64,000 nucleotides of DNA from Streptomyces seoulensis. Lineage in GTDB: Bacteria > Actinomycetota > Actinomycetes > Streptomycetales > Streptomycetaceae. A program made the translations under genes and the position numbers. How positions within the stretch are numbered: position 1 is the first letter of the stretch; each line of letters starts with the position of its first letter. The DNA lies in contig NZ_CP032229.1 of NCBI RefSeq assembly GCF_004328625.1, positions 310,001 to 374,000 on the forward strand, written 5' to 3'. Shown piece after piece: positions 8,058 through 19,539 of this stretch. A model generated the notes under the pieces. It did not search any database, was not told where the DNA came from, and saw only the letters and a program-made list of their open reading frames with translations.

Positions 8058-9050
8058 ATGAAGATGCTGATAAACGTCCCCGAGACCGTGGTGGCCGATG
8101 CGCTGCGGGGGATGGCGGCCGCGTATCCGGATCTGAACGTGGATGTGGAGAACCGCGTGATCGTCCGGCGGGACGCGCCCGTGGCCGGGCAGGTGGGGCT
8201 CGTGTCGGGCGGCGGGTCGGGGCACGAGCCGCTGCACGGGGGGTTCGTCGGGCCCGGGATGCTGGCGGCGGCCTGTCCCGGTGAGGTGTTCACCTCGCCG
8301 GTGCCGGACCAGATGGCGCGGGCCGCGGCAGCCGTGGACAGCGGGGCCGGGGTGCTGTTCATCGTGAAGAACTACACCGGCGACGTGCTCAACTTCGACA
8401 TGGCCGCCGAGCTGGCCGAGGACGAGGGCATCCAGGTCGGCAAGGTCCTGGTCAACGACGACGTGGCCGTGACCGACAGCCTCTTCACGGCCGGCCGGCG
8501 CGGCACCGGGGCGACCCTGTTCGTGGAGAAGATCGCGGGCGCGGCGGCCGCCGAGGGGCAGCCGCTGGAGCGGGTGGAGGCCATCGGCCGCCAGGTCAAC
8601 GACAGCTCGCGCAGCTTCGGTGTGGCCCTGAGCGCCGTCACCACCCCGGCCAAGGGCTCCCCCACCTTCGATCTGCCGCCCGGCGAGCTGGAGTTGGGCA
8701 TCGGCATCCACGGTGAGCCGGGCCGCGAGCGGCGCCCGATGATGACCTCCGGGGAGATCGCCGACTTCGCGGTGAACGCCATCCTGGACGACATGACCCC
8801 GCGCGGCCCGGTGCTGGTCCTGGTCAACGGCATGGGCGCCACCCCGCTGCTGGAGCTGTTCGGCTTCAACGCCGAGGTGCAGCGGGTGCTGGCGGAGCGG
8901 GGCGTGGCCGTCGCCCGCACGCTCGTCGGCAACTACGTCACCTCGCTCGACATGGCGGGCGCCTCCGTCACCCTGTGCCAGGTCGACGAGGAACTGCTGC
9001 GGCTGTGGGACGCGCCGGTGCGGACCCCGGCACTGCGCTGGGGTATGTGA
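8058..9050 (+). CDS. dhaK: Dihydroxyacetone kinase, DhaK subunit
   Basis: DhaK (330 residues) binds dihydroxyacetone covalently and presents it for phosphorylation by the DhaL-ADP subunit. The nucleophilic histidine is His218 in GIHGEPG, the same number as in E. coli DhaK. The glycine-rich GLVSGGGSGHEPLHGGFVG segment and VKNYTGDVLNFD are family hallmarks. A good AGGAGA precedes ATG 8058. It is followed closely by dhaL and dhaM, giving the PTS-type kinase in which phosphate comes from phosphoenolpyruvate, not ATP. It acts in the cytoplasm in glycerol and dihydroxyacetone use. No dedicated DhaR regulator is adjacent. Confidence 0.97.
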   Translation: MKMLINVPETVVADALRGMAAAYPDLNVDVENRVIVRRDAPVAGQVGLVSGGGSGHEPLHGGFVGPGMLAAACPGEVFTSPVPDQMARAAAAVDSGAGVLFIVKNYTGDVLNFDMAAELAEDEGIQVGKVLVNDDVAVTDSLFTAGRRGTGATLFVEKIAGAAAAEGQPLERVEAIGRQVNDSSRSFGVALSAVTTPAKGSPTFDLPPGELELGIGIHGEPGRERRPMMTSGEIADFAVNAILDDMTPRGPVLVLVNGMGATPLLELFGFNAEVQRVLAERGVAVARTLVGNYVTSLDMAGASVTLCQVDEELLRLWDAPVRTPALRWGM

Positions 9051-9096
9051 TACGGCGGAGTCAGTGGCCAACATCCCTACCAGCCAAGGAGATCCA

Positions 9097-9708
9097 GTGC
9101 TCGACGCCGACTTCTTCCGCCGTTGGATAACGGCGACCGCCGCGTCCGTCGACCGGGAGGCGCAGCGCCTCACCGCGCTCGACTCGGCCATCGGCGACGC
9201 GGACCACGGCAGCAATCTCCAGCGTGGTTTCGCGGCCGTGCTGGCCACCCTGGAGAAGGAGGCGCCGCAGTCGCCGGGTGCCGTGCTCTCCCTCGCCGGG
9301 CGCCAGCTCATCTCCACGGTCGGCGGCGCCTCCGGCCCGCTGTACGGCACGCTGCTGCGCCGGGCCGGGAAGGTGCTCGGGGACGCGCCCGAGGTCAGCG
9401 AGGCTCAGCTGGCGGAGGCGCTGCGGGCCGGGGTGGACGGGGTCATGGCGCTCGGCGGGGCGGCGCCGGGTGACAAGACGATGCTGGACGCGCTGATCCC
9501 GGCCGTGGACGCGCTCGGCGAGGGGTTCGACGCGGCGCGCCGGGCCGCCGAGTCCGGTGCGGTGGAGACGACCCCGATGCAGGCCCGCAAGGGCCGGGCG
9601 AGCTATCTCGGGGAGCGCAGCATCGGCCATCAGGACCCCGGCGCCACCTCCTCGTCCCTGCTGATCGCCGCGCTCGTGACCGCGGCGGAAGGAGGCTCCG
9701 ATGAGTGA
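9097..9708 (+). CDS. dhaL: Dihydroxyacetone kinase, ADP-binding DhaL subunit
   Basis: DhaL (203 residues) carries a tightly bound ADP as coenzyme; DhaM rephosphorylates it and it passes phosphate to dihydroxyacetone on DhaK. The metal-binding aspartate cluster appears as AIGDADHGSN near residue 28, with GGASGPLYGT later, both typical. I chose GTG 9097 (LDADFFRRW) because AAGGAGA sits five bases upstream. GTG 9064 would add 11 residues and also has GGAG upstream, so it is not excluded. The gene overlaps dhaM by 8 bases. Confidence 0.95.
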   Translation: MLDADFFRRWITATAASVDREAQRLTALDSAIGDADHGSNLQRGFAAVLATLEKEAPQSPGAVLSLAGRQLISTVGGASGPLYGTLLRRAGKVLGDAPEVSEAQLAEALRAGVDGVMALGGAAPGDKTMLDALIPAVDALGEGFDAARRAAESGAVETTPMQARKGRASYLGERSIGHQDPGATSSSLLIAALVTAAEGGSDE

Positions 9709-10111
9709 CGAGCGGTATGTCGGGATCGTGCTGGTGTCGCACAGCGCCGAGGTCGCCGAGTCGGTGGCCGGGCTGGCGAAGGCCCTCGCGGGCGGTGCCA
9801 CGACAGTGCCGGTCGCGGCGGCGGGCGGTACGGAGGGCGGCGACTTCGGCACCAGCGCGGAGCTGATATCCGCGGCGGCCGCCGCCGTGGACCAGGGGGC
9901 GGGGGTCGCGGTCCTCACCGACCTGGGGAGCGCGGTGCTCACGGTGAAGGCGCTGCTCGCCGAGGGCGACGAACTCCCGGCGGACACCCGCCTGGTGGAC
10001 GCCCCCTTCGTGGAGGGCGCGGTGGCCGCCGTGGTGACGGCCGCGACGGGCGCCGACCTCGACGCGGTGGTGGCCGCCGCGGGCGAGGCGTACGCCTACC
10101 GCAAGGCGTGA
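9701..10111 (+). CDS. dhaM: Dihydroxyacetone kinase phosphotransfer subunit DhaM
   Basis: A single EIIA-type (EIIA-man fold) domain of 136 residues that receives phosphate from the phosphotransferase system and hands it to DhaL-ADP. The phosphorylated histidine is His14 in GIVLVSHSAEVAE. The segment VLTDLGSAVLTVKALL is also family-typical. Unlike E. coli DhaM it has no fused HPr or EI domain, so it must use the general HPr encoded elsewhere, as is usual in Gram-positives. It is the last gene of the dhaKLM operon, followed by an imperfect hairpin at 10117-10146. Confidence 0.93.
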   Translation: MSDERYVGIVLVSHSAEVAESVAGLAKALAGGATTVPVAAAGGTEGGDFGTSAELISAAAAAVDQGAGVAVLTDLGSAVLTVKALLAEGDELPADTRLVDAPFVEGAVAAVVTAATGADLDAVVAAAGEAYAYRKA

Positions 10112-10116
10112 GCACC

Positions 10117-10146
10117 GGGCCGGTCCCCGCCGCCGGGGGCCGGCCC
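10117..10146. terminator. Putative bidirectional terminator between dhaM and chitosanase
   Basis: Imperfect inverted repeat GGGCCGG-CCCC / GGGG-CCGGCCC around the loop GCCGCC, located six bases after the dhaM stop and before the convergent chitosanase stop at 10155. Confidence 0.55.
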
Positions 10147-10154
10147 GCCCTCCG

Positions 10155-10841
10155 TCAGCCGGTGCGTCCGACGAACTGCCGTGCCAGTTGCTCCCCTTGG
10201 GCCACCGTCTCGTCGTGGTCCTCGATCGGCCGGGTCCGCGTGTCACGGAAGACGATGTACGTGACCCCGGACGGGACTCCCCCGGCGCGCGGGTCGGGGT
10301 CGATGCCCAGGGCGCGGGCGGTGGCGTAGGACGCCTCGCCGATGATGTCACGGGGGCCGGTGTCGCCGACGACGGCGTACCGTACCCGGTCGCGGTAGAG
10401 CACGGCGGCCACGGAGCCGCCCCGGACGCCGTGGGCGCGGTGGTCCCAGAGCGCGCTCGCGGGCGGGATCACGATGTACGGCAGCCGTTCGGCGTCGAGG
10501 GGGCGGCCGTCCGACTGGGGGAAGGCGGTGGCCGGGGAGAAGTACGGGTCGGTGCGGCGGTTGCAGCGGGTGCCGGGCCGGCCGTCGCAGTCGATGTCCA
10601 GGTCCGCCTTCCAGAACACCGCGTCCCGGGTGCCGCACACCCGGACCTTGGCCGGGCCGTTCGCGTCCTCGCGGTAGCGGCCGTGCGAGACCTGTGCGCA
10701 GTCCCGTGTCCTGGCCCGGAGTTCGGCGGCGGCCACCGGCGCCCCGGGTGGGACGCCGTGCGTCGTGGCAGCGGCGGGTGGCGACGTCGGGGCGAGCAGG
10801 GCGGCACCGGCCAGGACCGGCACCAACGACGGAAAACGCAC
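10155..10841 (-). CDS. Secreted chitosanase, glycoside hydrolase family 75
   Basis: Extracellular enzyme of 228 residues that would hydrolyse chitosan. An N-terminal signal peptide (LVPVLAGAALLAPTSPPAAA) is followed by the GH75 domain: VFWKADLDIDCDGRPGTRC, then YIVIPPASALWDHRAHGVRG, VRYAVVGDTG and IIGEASYATA. The acidic residues in the DLDID and IIGEAS blocks are the likely catalytic Asp and Glu known for the family. GTG 10841 is favoured as start because GGGAGG lies nine bases upstream and it leaves a normal signal peptide. Longer frames are open but unlikely. It is monocistronic. Confidence 0.88.
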   Translation of the reverse strand: MRFPSLVPVLAGAALLAPTSPPAAATTHGVPPGAPVAAAELRARTRDCAQVSHGRYREDANGPAKVRVCGTRDAVFWKADLDIDCDGRPGTRCNRRTDPYFSPATAFPQSDGRPLDAERLPYIVIPPASALWDHRAHGVRGGSVAAVLYRDRVRYAVVGDTGPRDIIGEASYATARALGIDPDPRAGGVPSGVTYIVFRDTRTRPIEDHDETVAQGEQLARQFVGRTG

Positions 10842-11219
10842 GCTGAGGAACCTCCCGTAGGGGACATTCCGGACACCATCACGCATCCGGGCGCCGGGAG
10901 ACGCGTACGGCTGGCATCGTGCGGCCGGATAGGGCCATTTCTGCGGCCGGATGGAGCAGCTCACGGGGGTCCGGAGGGCCGGACCGGTGAGGGTCCGGCC
11001 CTCCGGCCGCCCGCGTCGGCGCGGTTCCGGCGACGACAGCGTGTCCGCGCCGCGGGCATGAACTGCACATCACGTAGGGGCAGTTCACGCCTCGGAGAGA
11101 CCACAGCATACGTAATGCCCGGACGCCCCCACCCGCGCGGCCCCCTTGCCGGGACGGCCCCGCAGGCGCCATATTGGTCCGGACCTTTGCCGTGACGCGG
11201 GTCCCCGGGAGGCAGCGCC
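10842..11219. other. Divergent intergenic region with two inverted repeats
   Basis: It holds no gene. A perfect 15-bp stem lies at 10971-11006 (CCGGAGGGCCGGACC, loop GGTGAG), without a U-run and not behind either gene. A second repeat, TGAACTGC...GCAGTTCA, spans 11059-11087 with a 13-base spacer and may be an operator for one of the divergent genes. Confidence 0.5.
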
Positions 11220-12191
11220 GTGCGACGAGTTCCCCTCCGCCCCGGCCACTGGATGCCCCTCTGCGCGGCTCTCCTGCTGGCCTCCTGCGGTACGGCCGGC
11301 GGCGCGTCCGACGAGGGTCCGGCCCCCGGCGCCCCGGCCCGCGTCACCGCCGAGGCGGGGAGCGCAACCAGCGTCCATGTGATGTGGAACGCGGCCGGTT
11401 CCGGCGTCCATGCCTACGAGGTATATCGCGGCCCCACAAAAGTCACCGAAGTACCGGCCGCGCAGCACATGGTGGATGTCCCCAGGCTCAGGCCGTCCAC
11501 CATGTACGCCTTCACCGTGCGGGCCCGGAGTGCGGGCGGCCGCCTCGGGCCGCCGAGCCGGGAGGTACGGGCCCGGACGCCCGCCTATGTGGCCGCGGAC
11601 CATGTGGCGCCGAGCCGTCCCGGGCGCGTCACCGGCAAGGTGGTCGACGGGCGCGCGGTCCAGCTGTCCTGGGCGGCCGCGCACGACGACCGGGGCGTGC
11701 GGTCGTACGCGATCCAGCAGGGCGGGGTGGGAATCCACGTCGTGGGCGGGGCCCAGACCGCGACCGTGGTCACCGGACTGCGCCCCGGCACCCGCTACGC
11801 CTTCACCGTCCGGGCCCAGGACGCGGCGGGCAACCTCTCCCCCGCGAGCACCCCGGTCCGGCTGACCACACCGGGCGCCGGCGACCACCGGGGCACCATG
11901 CCGACCGGGTTCGATGTGGTCTCGCGCCGCACAGCGGGGTCGTACTACCTGGATCTGTCCTGGGACCCGCCGGACGTGGACGGGGTGATCACCGAGTACC
12001 AGATCCGGCTGGACGGGGACACGGACAGTTCCCTGGTGTGGGGCGGCACCCCGCCGACCGGACGGGCACGCCACAGCCTCTATGCCGGGCAGAAGGCCGG
12101 CGAGACGCACCGGGTGCGGCTGCGGGCCCGGCTGCCGGACGGCACCTGGGGCGGCTTCTCGGCGGAACGGACCGTCACCACGGGCCGCTGA
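11220..12191 (+). CDS. Fibronectin type III domain lipoprotein
   Basis: Exported protein of 323 residues, apparently lipid-anchored. The N-terminus has Arg residues, a hydrophobic core and a lipobox LLASCG with the modified Cys near residue 23. Three fibronectin type III modules follow, at about 38-120, 130-215 and 222-320, each with the fold marks YxVYR/YAIQQ, GLRPGTRYAFTVRAQDAAGN and a closing TTP or TTG. Such modules bind polysaccharide or protein and are common in Streptomyces carbohydrate-active enzymes. No catalytic domain is present here, so the protein is probably a surface binding or scaffold component. The start is GTG with GGAGG upstream. Confidence 0.8.
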   Translation: MRRVPLRPGHWMPLCAALLLASCGTAGGASDEGPAPGAPARVTAEAGSATSVHVMWNAAGSGVHAYEVYRGPTKVTEVPAAQHMVDVPRLRPSTMYAFTVRARSAGGRLGPPSREVRARTPAYVAADHVAPSRPGRVTGKVVDGRAVQLSWAAAHDDRGVRSYAIQQGGVGIHVVGGAQTATVVTGLRPGTRYAFTVRAQDAAGNLSPASTPVRLTTPGAGDHRGTMPTGFDVVSRRTAGSYYLDLSWDPPDVDGVITEYQIRLDGDTDSSLVWGGTPPTGRARHSLYAGQKAGETHRVRLRARLPDGTWGGFSAERTVTTGR

Positions 12192-12342
12192 CCGCCCGGA
12201 CGGCGGAGCGCGTCACCTGGGCGGCCGCCCTGCGCATGCGACCTCCCGCCGGGCCGCGTTGGCTGCTTCTGGGGTGGCACGGAAGTTCCCGACCCCGGCG
12301 GCGCACGGGACGTACCGCCACCGTGCCGCCGGAGGCACATCC

Positions 12343-12894
12343 ATGCGCCGCATACGAATTCTCCCCCGTTACGCCGCTCCCCTGGCCGCCGTCCTGCTGC
12401 CGCCGGCGCTCGCCGGGCCGTCCGCCGCGGTGTCCGGGATCTCGGTCAGCACGTCGGGCACCGATGTGTCGGTGGTGACCAGTGCCTGCGCCCTGAACAG
12501 CGGCAGTTGGGGCACGGCCTCGCTGCTGGGCGCCCAGCAGACGAGTTTCGCCCAGGGGCGCCAGGTGGCGCTCTCCGGTACGACGGTCAGTCAGTCGGCC
12601 GCCTGGTCGGGGGTGACACCGGGGACGTACACGGTCACGGTCCGGTGCTCGAACGGCGTCTCGGCGGGCAGCCAGGTCGTCATCGTGCCGGCGGCCGCCA
12701 CGCCGACACCGGCGCCGACCCGCGCGGCCACGGCCACGGCCGCCCCGACACGGGGTGTGGCCGGGGGCCTCGGCGGCGCCACCCGGGACTACGGCACGCT
12801 CACCCTCGGGGTGGGCGCGGCGCTGGTGGGGTCGGCGGTCATCGCGGGCGCCTGGTTCCTGCGCCGCCGGCCCAGGTCGTACCGCCGCTACTGA
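12343..12894 (+). CDS. Small secreted, membrane-anchored surface protein
   Basis: 183 residues. A signal peptide (ILPRYAAPLAAVLLPPALAG) leads a 90-residue beta-rich domain with one Cys pair (TSACALN and TVRCSNG), typical of small Streptomyces exported Ig-like proteins. A Pro/Ala/Thr-rich linker follows (AAATPTPAPTRAATATAAPT), then a C-terminal hydrophobic helix with a basic tail (GAWFLRRRPRSYRRY) that would anchor it in the membrane. GGAGG sits seven bases before ATG 12343. Function unknown. It is close behind the fibronectin lipoprotein gene and could be expressed with it. Confidence 0.75.
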   Translation: MRRIRILPRYAAPLAAVLLPPALAGPSAAVSGISVSTSGTDVSVVTSACALNSGSWGTASLLGAQQTSFAQGRQVALSGTTVSQSAAWSGVTPGTYTVTVRCSNGVSAGSQVVIVPAAATPTPAPTRAATATAAPTRGVAGGLGGATRDYGTLTLGVGAALVGSAVIAGAWFLRRRPRSYRRY

Positions 12895-12898
12895 CGCC

Positions 12899-13453
12899 TC
12901 ACCCCTCGGGGCCGTCCGGCTCGAAGTCCGGGAGTTCCTTCAGCGCCTCGGCGAGCCACTGGGCCCAGAAGGTCTCCAGGTCGATCCCGGCCCGCAGGAC
13001 CAGATGCCGGAGCCGGTCCTGCGGGGTGTCACGGCCGGGCGGGAAGTCGCGCTTCTCGATCTCCCGGTAGACGGCCAACTGGTTTTCATGCAGCTCCAGA
13101 TGGCGTCGCATGTCGGCCGCCAGGCCCGCCGTGCCGACCACCGCCGCCGCCCGCATCCGGAGCAGCATCGCGTCCCGCAGCGGCTTGGGGTCCTGGGACG
13201 CGGCGGTCCAGCGGGCCAGCTCCGCGCGGCCCGCGGGCAGCACCTCGTAACTCTTCTTCTGCCCACGGGCCGGCTGCGCGGACGGCAGCGCGCGGATGAA
13301 CCCCTCCGCCTCCAGTTTCCCCAGCTCGCGGTAGATCTGCTGGTGGGTCGACGGCCAGAAGTAGGCGATCGACTTGTCGAACCGCCGGGTCAGCTCCAGA
13401 CCCGAGGACGGCTTCTCCAGCAGGGCGGTGAGGATGGCGTGCGGGAGTGACAT
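12899..13453 (-). CDS. PadR family transcriptional regulator
   Basis: Cytoplasmic regulator of 184 residues. It has an N-terminal PadR winged helix (AILTALLEKPSSGLELTRRF, then YFWPSTHQQIYRELGKLEAEG) and a C-terminal four-helix dimerisation domain (MRRHLELHENQLAVYREIEK). PadR proteins are usually repressors released by small phenolic or hydrophobic ligands. It starts at ATG 13453, 39 bases beyond the stop of the fadH-like gene on the same strand, so the two are probably cotranscribed and the regulator may control that operon. It nearly abuts the convergent surface-protein gene ending at 12894. Confidence 0.9.
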   Translation of the reverse strand: MSLPHAILTALLEKPSSGLELTRRFDKSIAYFWPSTHQQIYRELGKLEAEGFIRALPSAQPARGQKKSYEVLPAGRAELARWTAASQDPKPLRDAMLLRMRAAAVVGTAGLAADMRRHLELHENQLAVYREIEKRDFPPGRDTPQDRLRHLVLRAGIDLETFWAQWLAEALKELPDFEPDGPEG

Positions 13454-13492
13454 GGGCTCATCCTAGGGACGCGGTCCACATGTGGTGTCCCC

Positions 13493-16107
<2,615 letters not shown>

Positions 16108-16191
16108 GTCCGCTCCTTTCCTGGCCGTGCGCACGGCTCGGGTACCCCGGCCGACGCGGGTCATCCCCCGGAAAGGGGCGGTTCGCCCGGA

Positions 16192-17073
16192 TCAGCCCCG
16201 GGTGAACTTGTAGGTCTTGCTGTCCGTGATCACGCAGAACCCCGGCGAGACCACGATCACGCGCAGGATGCCGGTGCGCCGGTCGTAGTCGATGCCCTCG
16301 GCCTCGAAGCTGCCCGAGCACGAGCTGCGCAGCGGCAGCTGGCGCAGGGCGGTGACATGGCCGGACACGTCGGAGGTGCCGTTGGGCGCCGCCGAGAGGT
16401 CGATCTGGAGGAGCGGCTTGGTCATGCCGAACAGCGTGCCCTCCGGGTCGTCGGAGGAGCAGAGCAGCGTGGTGGGCCCGGAGAAGTCGCAGCCCTGCAC
16501 GTCGCGCACCGGGTGGTCCAGGGTGACGTTGGAGGCCAGCTTCAGGTCGGCCGAGGGCGAGGTGGCCGGATTGATGCCGGGGGTGGGGAAGACCAGCAGG
16601 CGGTTCATGGTGCCCCACTCGCCGGAGAGCATCCACTGCCCGTCGGGCGAGATGGCGGACCAGGAGTTGTTCATCGCCTCGCCGGGGGCGAGCGTGTGCG
16701 TGTACTCCGACCAGGCACCGCCGGGCGCCTGCACCCGGTACATCTTGGAGTTGCCCGAGTCCCGCTGGTAGGGCTCGATGTAGTAGCCGTTGTACGGGGC
16801 GTCGGGGTCGCCGACGTGGTTCCAGCCCCGGCTGGAGACGCCGACCGGGATGGTGCCGATACCGGTGTAGCGGTTGGGGCTGTTCGCCGGGACCTCCACG
16901 GAGGTCAGCCCCTGGCTCTCGGTCAGCGGGTCGGCGCGGTCGGAGCCGGTCTCGGTCCAGGTGTCCGCCGCCGAGGCGGGGGCGGCGGCGCCCAGGGAGA
17001 CGGCGGCGGCTGTGGCCAGGGTGACGAGTCCGGCGGATAAGGCGTGACGGCGCTTTCGGGCGGGCGCGGGCAT
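16192..17073 (-). CDS. Secreted hypothetical protein
   Basis: Exported protein of 293 residues. The signal peptide has a basic start (MPAPARKRRHAL), a hydrophobic core and an AXA-type cleavage site (PASAADTW). The mature part is beta-rich with repeated sheet-like segments (DGQWMLSGEWGTMNRLLVFP, TTLLCSSDDPEGTLFG) and six cysteines, suggesting a beta-propeller-like extracellular domain. AGGAG precedes ATG 17073. I do not recognise a catalytic motif. Divergent from it lies the SpoIIE phosphatase gene. The name hypothetical is the honest call; a sugar- or protein-binding propeller is a guess. Confidence 0.65.
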   Translation of the reverse strand: MPAPARKRRHALSAGLVTLATAAAVSLGAAAPASAADTWTETGSDRADPLTESQGLTSVEVPANSPNRYTGIGTIPVGVSSRGWNHVGDPDAPYNGYYIEPYQRDSGNSKMYRVQAPGGAWSEYTHTLAPGEAMNNSWSAISPDGQWMLSGEWGTMNRLLVFPTPGINPATSPSADLKLASNVTLDHPVRDVQGCDFSGPTTLLCSSDDPEGTLFGMTKPLLQIDLSAAPNGTSDVSGHVTALRQLPLRSSCSGSFEAEGIDYDRRTGILRVIVVSPGFCVITDSKTYKFTRG

Positions 17074-17381
17074 GGGCCGACTCCTCGGTGAGGGGGGTGG
17101 GGACACTCGGTCGGCGGACAGTCTGGCCCGGCCGCGTAGGCATGTACAGACCAACAAAGGAAGAGGACGGTGAACTCTGCCGCCTCAGCGGGTGACGGCA
17201 GCCGCACGCGTCACGGGGCCGCCGGGGCCCGGAAGTACGCACGGGGCGGAAGTGAGGGATGGTGGATGCGGGGGTGTGCGGGGCCCCAGCCCTCGGCACG
17301 CCGGGTGCGGGCGCGGTACAACAAGGGGAGTCGGCACGGGGGAACGGCGTGCCGTGCGGACGGGCGAAGGCGGTGCGTGGC

Positions 17382-19463
17382 ATGAGTGCAGCCGAGACTC
17401 AGGCGGCCGGGAACGGCGAGCCCGAGCGCGGCCCGGTGCGGCCCGGCGGCCTGCTCGACATGCTGAACGTGGCCTCCGTGGTGCTGGACGGCCGGGGCCG
17501 CATCGTGCTGTGGAGCCCGCAGGCCGAGGAACTGTTCGGCTACACCGCCGACGAGGCGCTCGGCCGGTACGCGGCCCGGCTGATGGTGCACGAACGGCAC
17601 ATCGGGCTGGTCGGTGAGCTGTTCGAGGACGTGATGCGCACCGGGCAGAGCTGGGCGGGCGGCTTCCCCATCCGCCGCAAGGACGGCACCACCCGGCTGG
17701 TGGAGTTCCGCAACATGCGTCTGCTCGACGAGCGGGGCGACGTCTACGCGCTGGGCCTGGCCGCCGACCAGTCGACGGTACGGCGGCTGGAGCACGACGT
17801 GGCGCTGTCCGAGCGGATGGTGCACCAGTCCCCCATGGGGCTCGCGGTCCTGGACACCGGGCTGCGGTTCGTCTCGGTGAACCCCTCGATGGAGCGGCTC
17901 AGCGGGGTCCCGGCCGAGCGGCACGAGGGGCGTACGCCGCGTGAGGTGCTGCCGCTGCTGGACGCCGACGTGGTGGAGGCGGCGCTGCGGGACGTGCTGA
18001 CCACCGGGGACCCGGTGATCGACCGGACCGTGGTGGGCCGTACCCCGGCCGACCCGGACACCGAGCACACGTGGTCGCTGTCGCTGTACCGCCTGGACGA
18101 CTCGCTGGGCAATGTGCTCGGCGTCGCGCTGGCACTGACCGACATCACCGAGCAGCACCGGGCGGCGGTGGAGGCGGAGAACGCGCGGCGCCGGCTCGCC
18201 CTGATCGCCGACGCCTCCGCCCGGATCGGTACGACGCTGGAGCTGGAGCGCACCGCGTGCGAGCTGGCCGAGGTCGCCGTACCGGCGCTGGCCGACGTGG
18301 CCGCCGTCGACCTGCTGGACGCGGTGGTCGAGGGCAGGCGCAGCACGCTGGGGCCGGCCGAGCCCGCCGTGATCCGCGCGCTGGCGGTCCGCCCGGACGA
18401 CGGCGGCGACGCCACCCGGGCGGCCGACCGGCCCGGCGGGATCGCCTGGTACGGCCCGGACCGGCTGGTCACCGAGTGCGTGCGCACCGGCGAGGCGGTG
18501 CTGGTGCCGCGGGTGAAGGACGACGACCTGCCGCGCATCGCCCGCTCCCCCGAGGCCGCCGTCATGCTGAGCAGGGCGGGGCTGCACTCCTACCTGGCGG
18601 TGCCGCTGATCGCGCGCGGCGAGGTGCTGGGCGCGCTGGACCTGAAGCGGACCCGCAACCCGGAGCCGTTCGACGAGGACGACGTGCTGCTGGCGCGGGA
18701 GCTGGCGGCGCGGGCGGCGGTGCAGATCGACAACGCCCGCTGGTACCAGAACGCCCGCAGCACCGCGCTGACCCTCCAGCGCAGCCTTCTGCCGAGTCAT
18801 CCGCCGGTGACGGCGGGCCTGGAGGTGGCGTCCCACTACCAGCCGGCCGGCTCCACCAGCGAGGTCGGCGGCGACTGGTTCGACGTCATACCGCTGGACG
18901 GCGACAAGACGGCGCTGGTGGTCGGCGATGTGATGGGCAGCGGCATCAGCGCGGCCGCCACCATGGGGCTGCTGCGCACCGCCACCACCACGCTCGCCTC
19001 CCTCGACCTCGATCCGTCACGGCTGCTGGAGCAGCTCGACAAGGCCACGGCGGCCACCGAGCACTCCATCGCCACCTGTGTGTACGCCGTGCACGACCCC
19101 CGGCAGCGGCGGTGCCTGATCGCCAACGCCGGGCATCTGCCGCCGGTGCGGATACGGCCGGGCCGGGCGCCGGAGCTGCTCGACCTGCCCACGGGGGTGC
19201 CGCTGGGGGTGGGCGGGGTGGGGTTCGCCACCGTGACCGTCGACTTCGAGCCCGGTGACGAGCTGGTGCTGTACACCGACGGTCTGGTGGAGACCCGCAG
19301 TCACTCACTGGACGAACGGTTGGAGCGGCTGCTGTCCCTGCTGGACGGCGCCCCGGAACGCCCGCTGGAGGAGGTCTGCGAGGAGCTCCTGGAGACCCTG
19401 TACGAGCCCGACAACCACGACGACGTCGCGGTGCTCATCGCGCGGGCCCGCGACCTGGCGTAG
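17382..19463 (+). CDS. PAS-GAF-SpoIIE (PP2C) protein phosphatase
   Basis: Cytoplasmic signalling phosphatase of 693 residues, RsbU-like, which would dephosphorylate an anti-anti-sigma factor and so release an alternative sigma factor. Domains in order: PAS about 25-130 (LNVASVVLDGRGRIVLWSPQ), second PAS about 145-255, GAF about 275-440 (IGTTLELERTACELAEVAVP to AARAAVQIDNARWY), and SpoIIE/PP2C about 465-690 with metal-binding aspartates in GGDWFDVIPLDGD and VVGDVMGSGISAAATMG. No kinase domain is fused. ATG 17382 (MSAAETQ) is favoured, though the frame is open from 17259. Streptomyces carry dozens of such proteins; the signal is unknown. A repeat array begins just after its stop. Confidence 0.9.
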   Translation: MSAAETQAAGNGEPERGPVRPGGLLDMLNVASVVLDGRGRIVLWSPQAEELFGYTADEALGRYAARLMVHERHIGLVGELFEDVMRTGQSWAGGFPIRRKDGTTRLVEFRNMRLLDERGDVYALGLAADQSTVRRLEHDVALSERMVHQSPMGLAVLDTGLRFVSVNPSMERLSGVPAERHEGRTPREVLPLLDADVVEAALRDVLTTGDPVIDRTVVGRTPADPDTEHTWSLSLYRLDDSLGNVLGVALALTDITEQHRAAVEAENARRRLALIADASARIGTTLELERTACELAEVAVPALADVAAVDLLDAVVEGRRSTLGPAEPAVIRALAVRPDDGGDATRAADRPGGIAWYGPDRLVTECVRTGEAVLVPRVKDDDLPRIARSPEAAVMLSRAGLHSYLAVPLIARGEVLGALDLKRTRNPEPFDEDDVLLARELAARAAVQIDNARWYQNARSTALTLQRSLLPSHPPVTAGLEVASHYQPAGSTSEVGGDWFDVIPLDGDKTALVVGDVMGSGISAAATMGLLRTATTTLASLDLDPSRLLEQLDKATAATEHSIATCVYAVHDPRQRRCLIANAGHLPPVRIRPGRAPELLDLPTGVPLGVGGVGFATVTVDFEPGDELVLYTDGLVETRSHSLDERLERLLSLLDGAPERPLEEVCEELLETLYEPDNHDDVAVLIARARDLA

Positions 19464-19464
19464 G

Positions 19465-19535
19465 CGCACATGGGCGCGGACACATAGGCCGTGGGCCTAT
19501 ATGGCGTGGACACATATGGCGTGGACACATAGGCG
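19465..19535. repeat. Array of 15-bp-period CATATG/CATAGG repeats (array C)
   Basis: Five copies of a unit like GACACATATGGCGTG. Cores begin at 19469, 19483, 19498, 19513 and 19528, so the last four are exactly 15 apart. They fill the gap between the stop of the SpoIIE phosphatase gene (19463) and the stop of the convergent methyltransferase gene (19540). Confidence 0.85.
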
Positions 19536-19539
19536 CGTG

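Noticed and set aside
10971..11006. Hairpin as terminator
   Set aside because: It lies between two divergent genes, behind neither, so it cannot terminate them; listed only as an unexplained inverted repeat.
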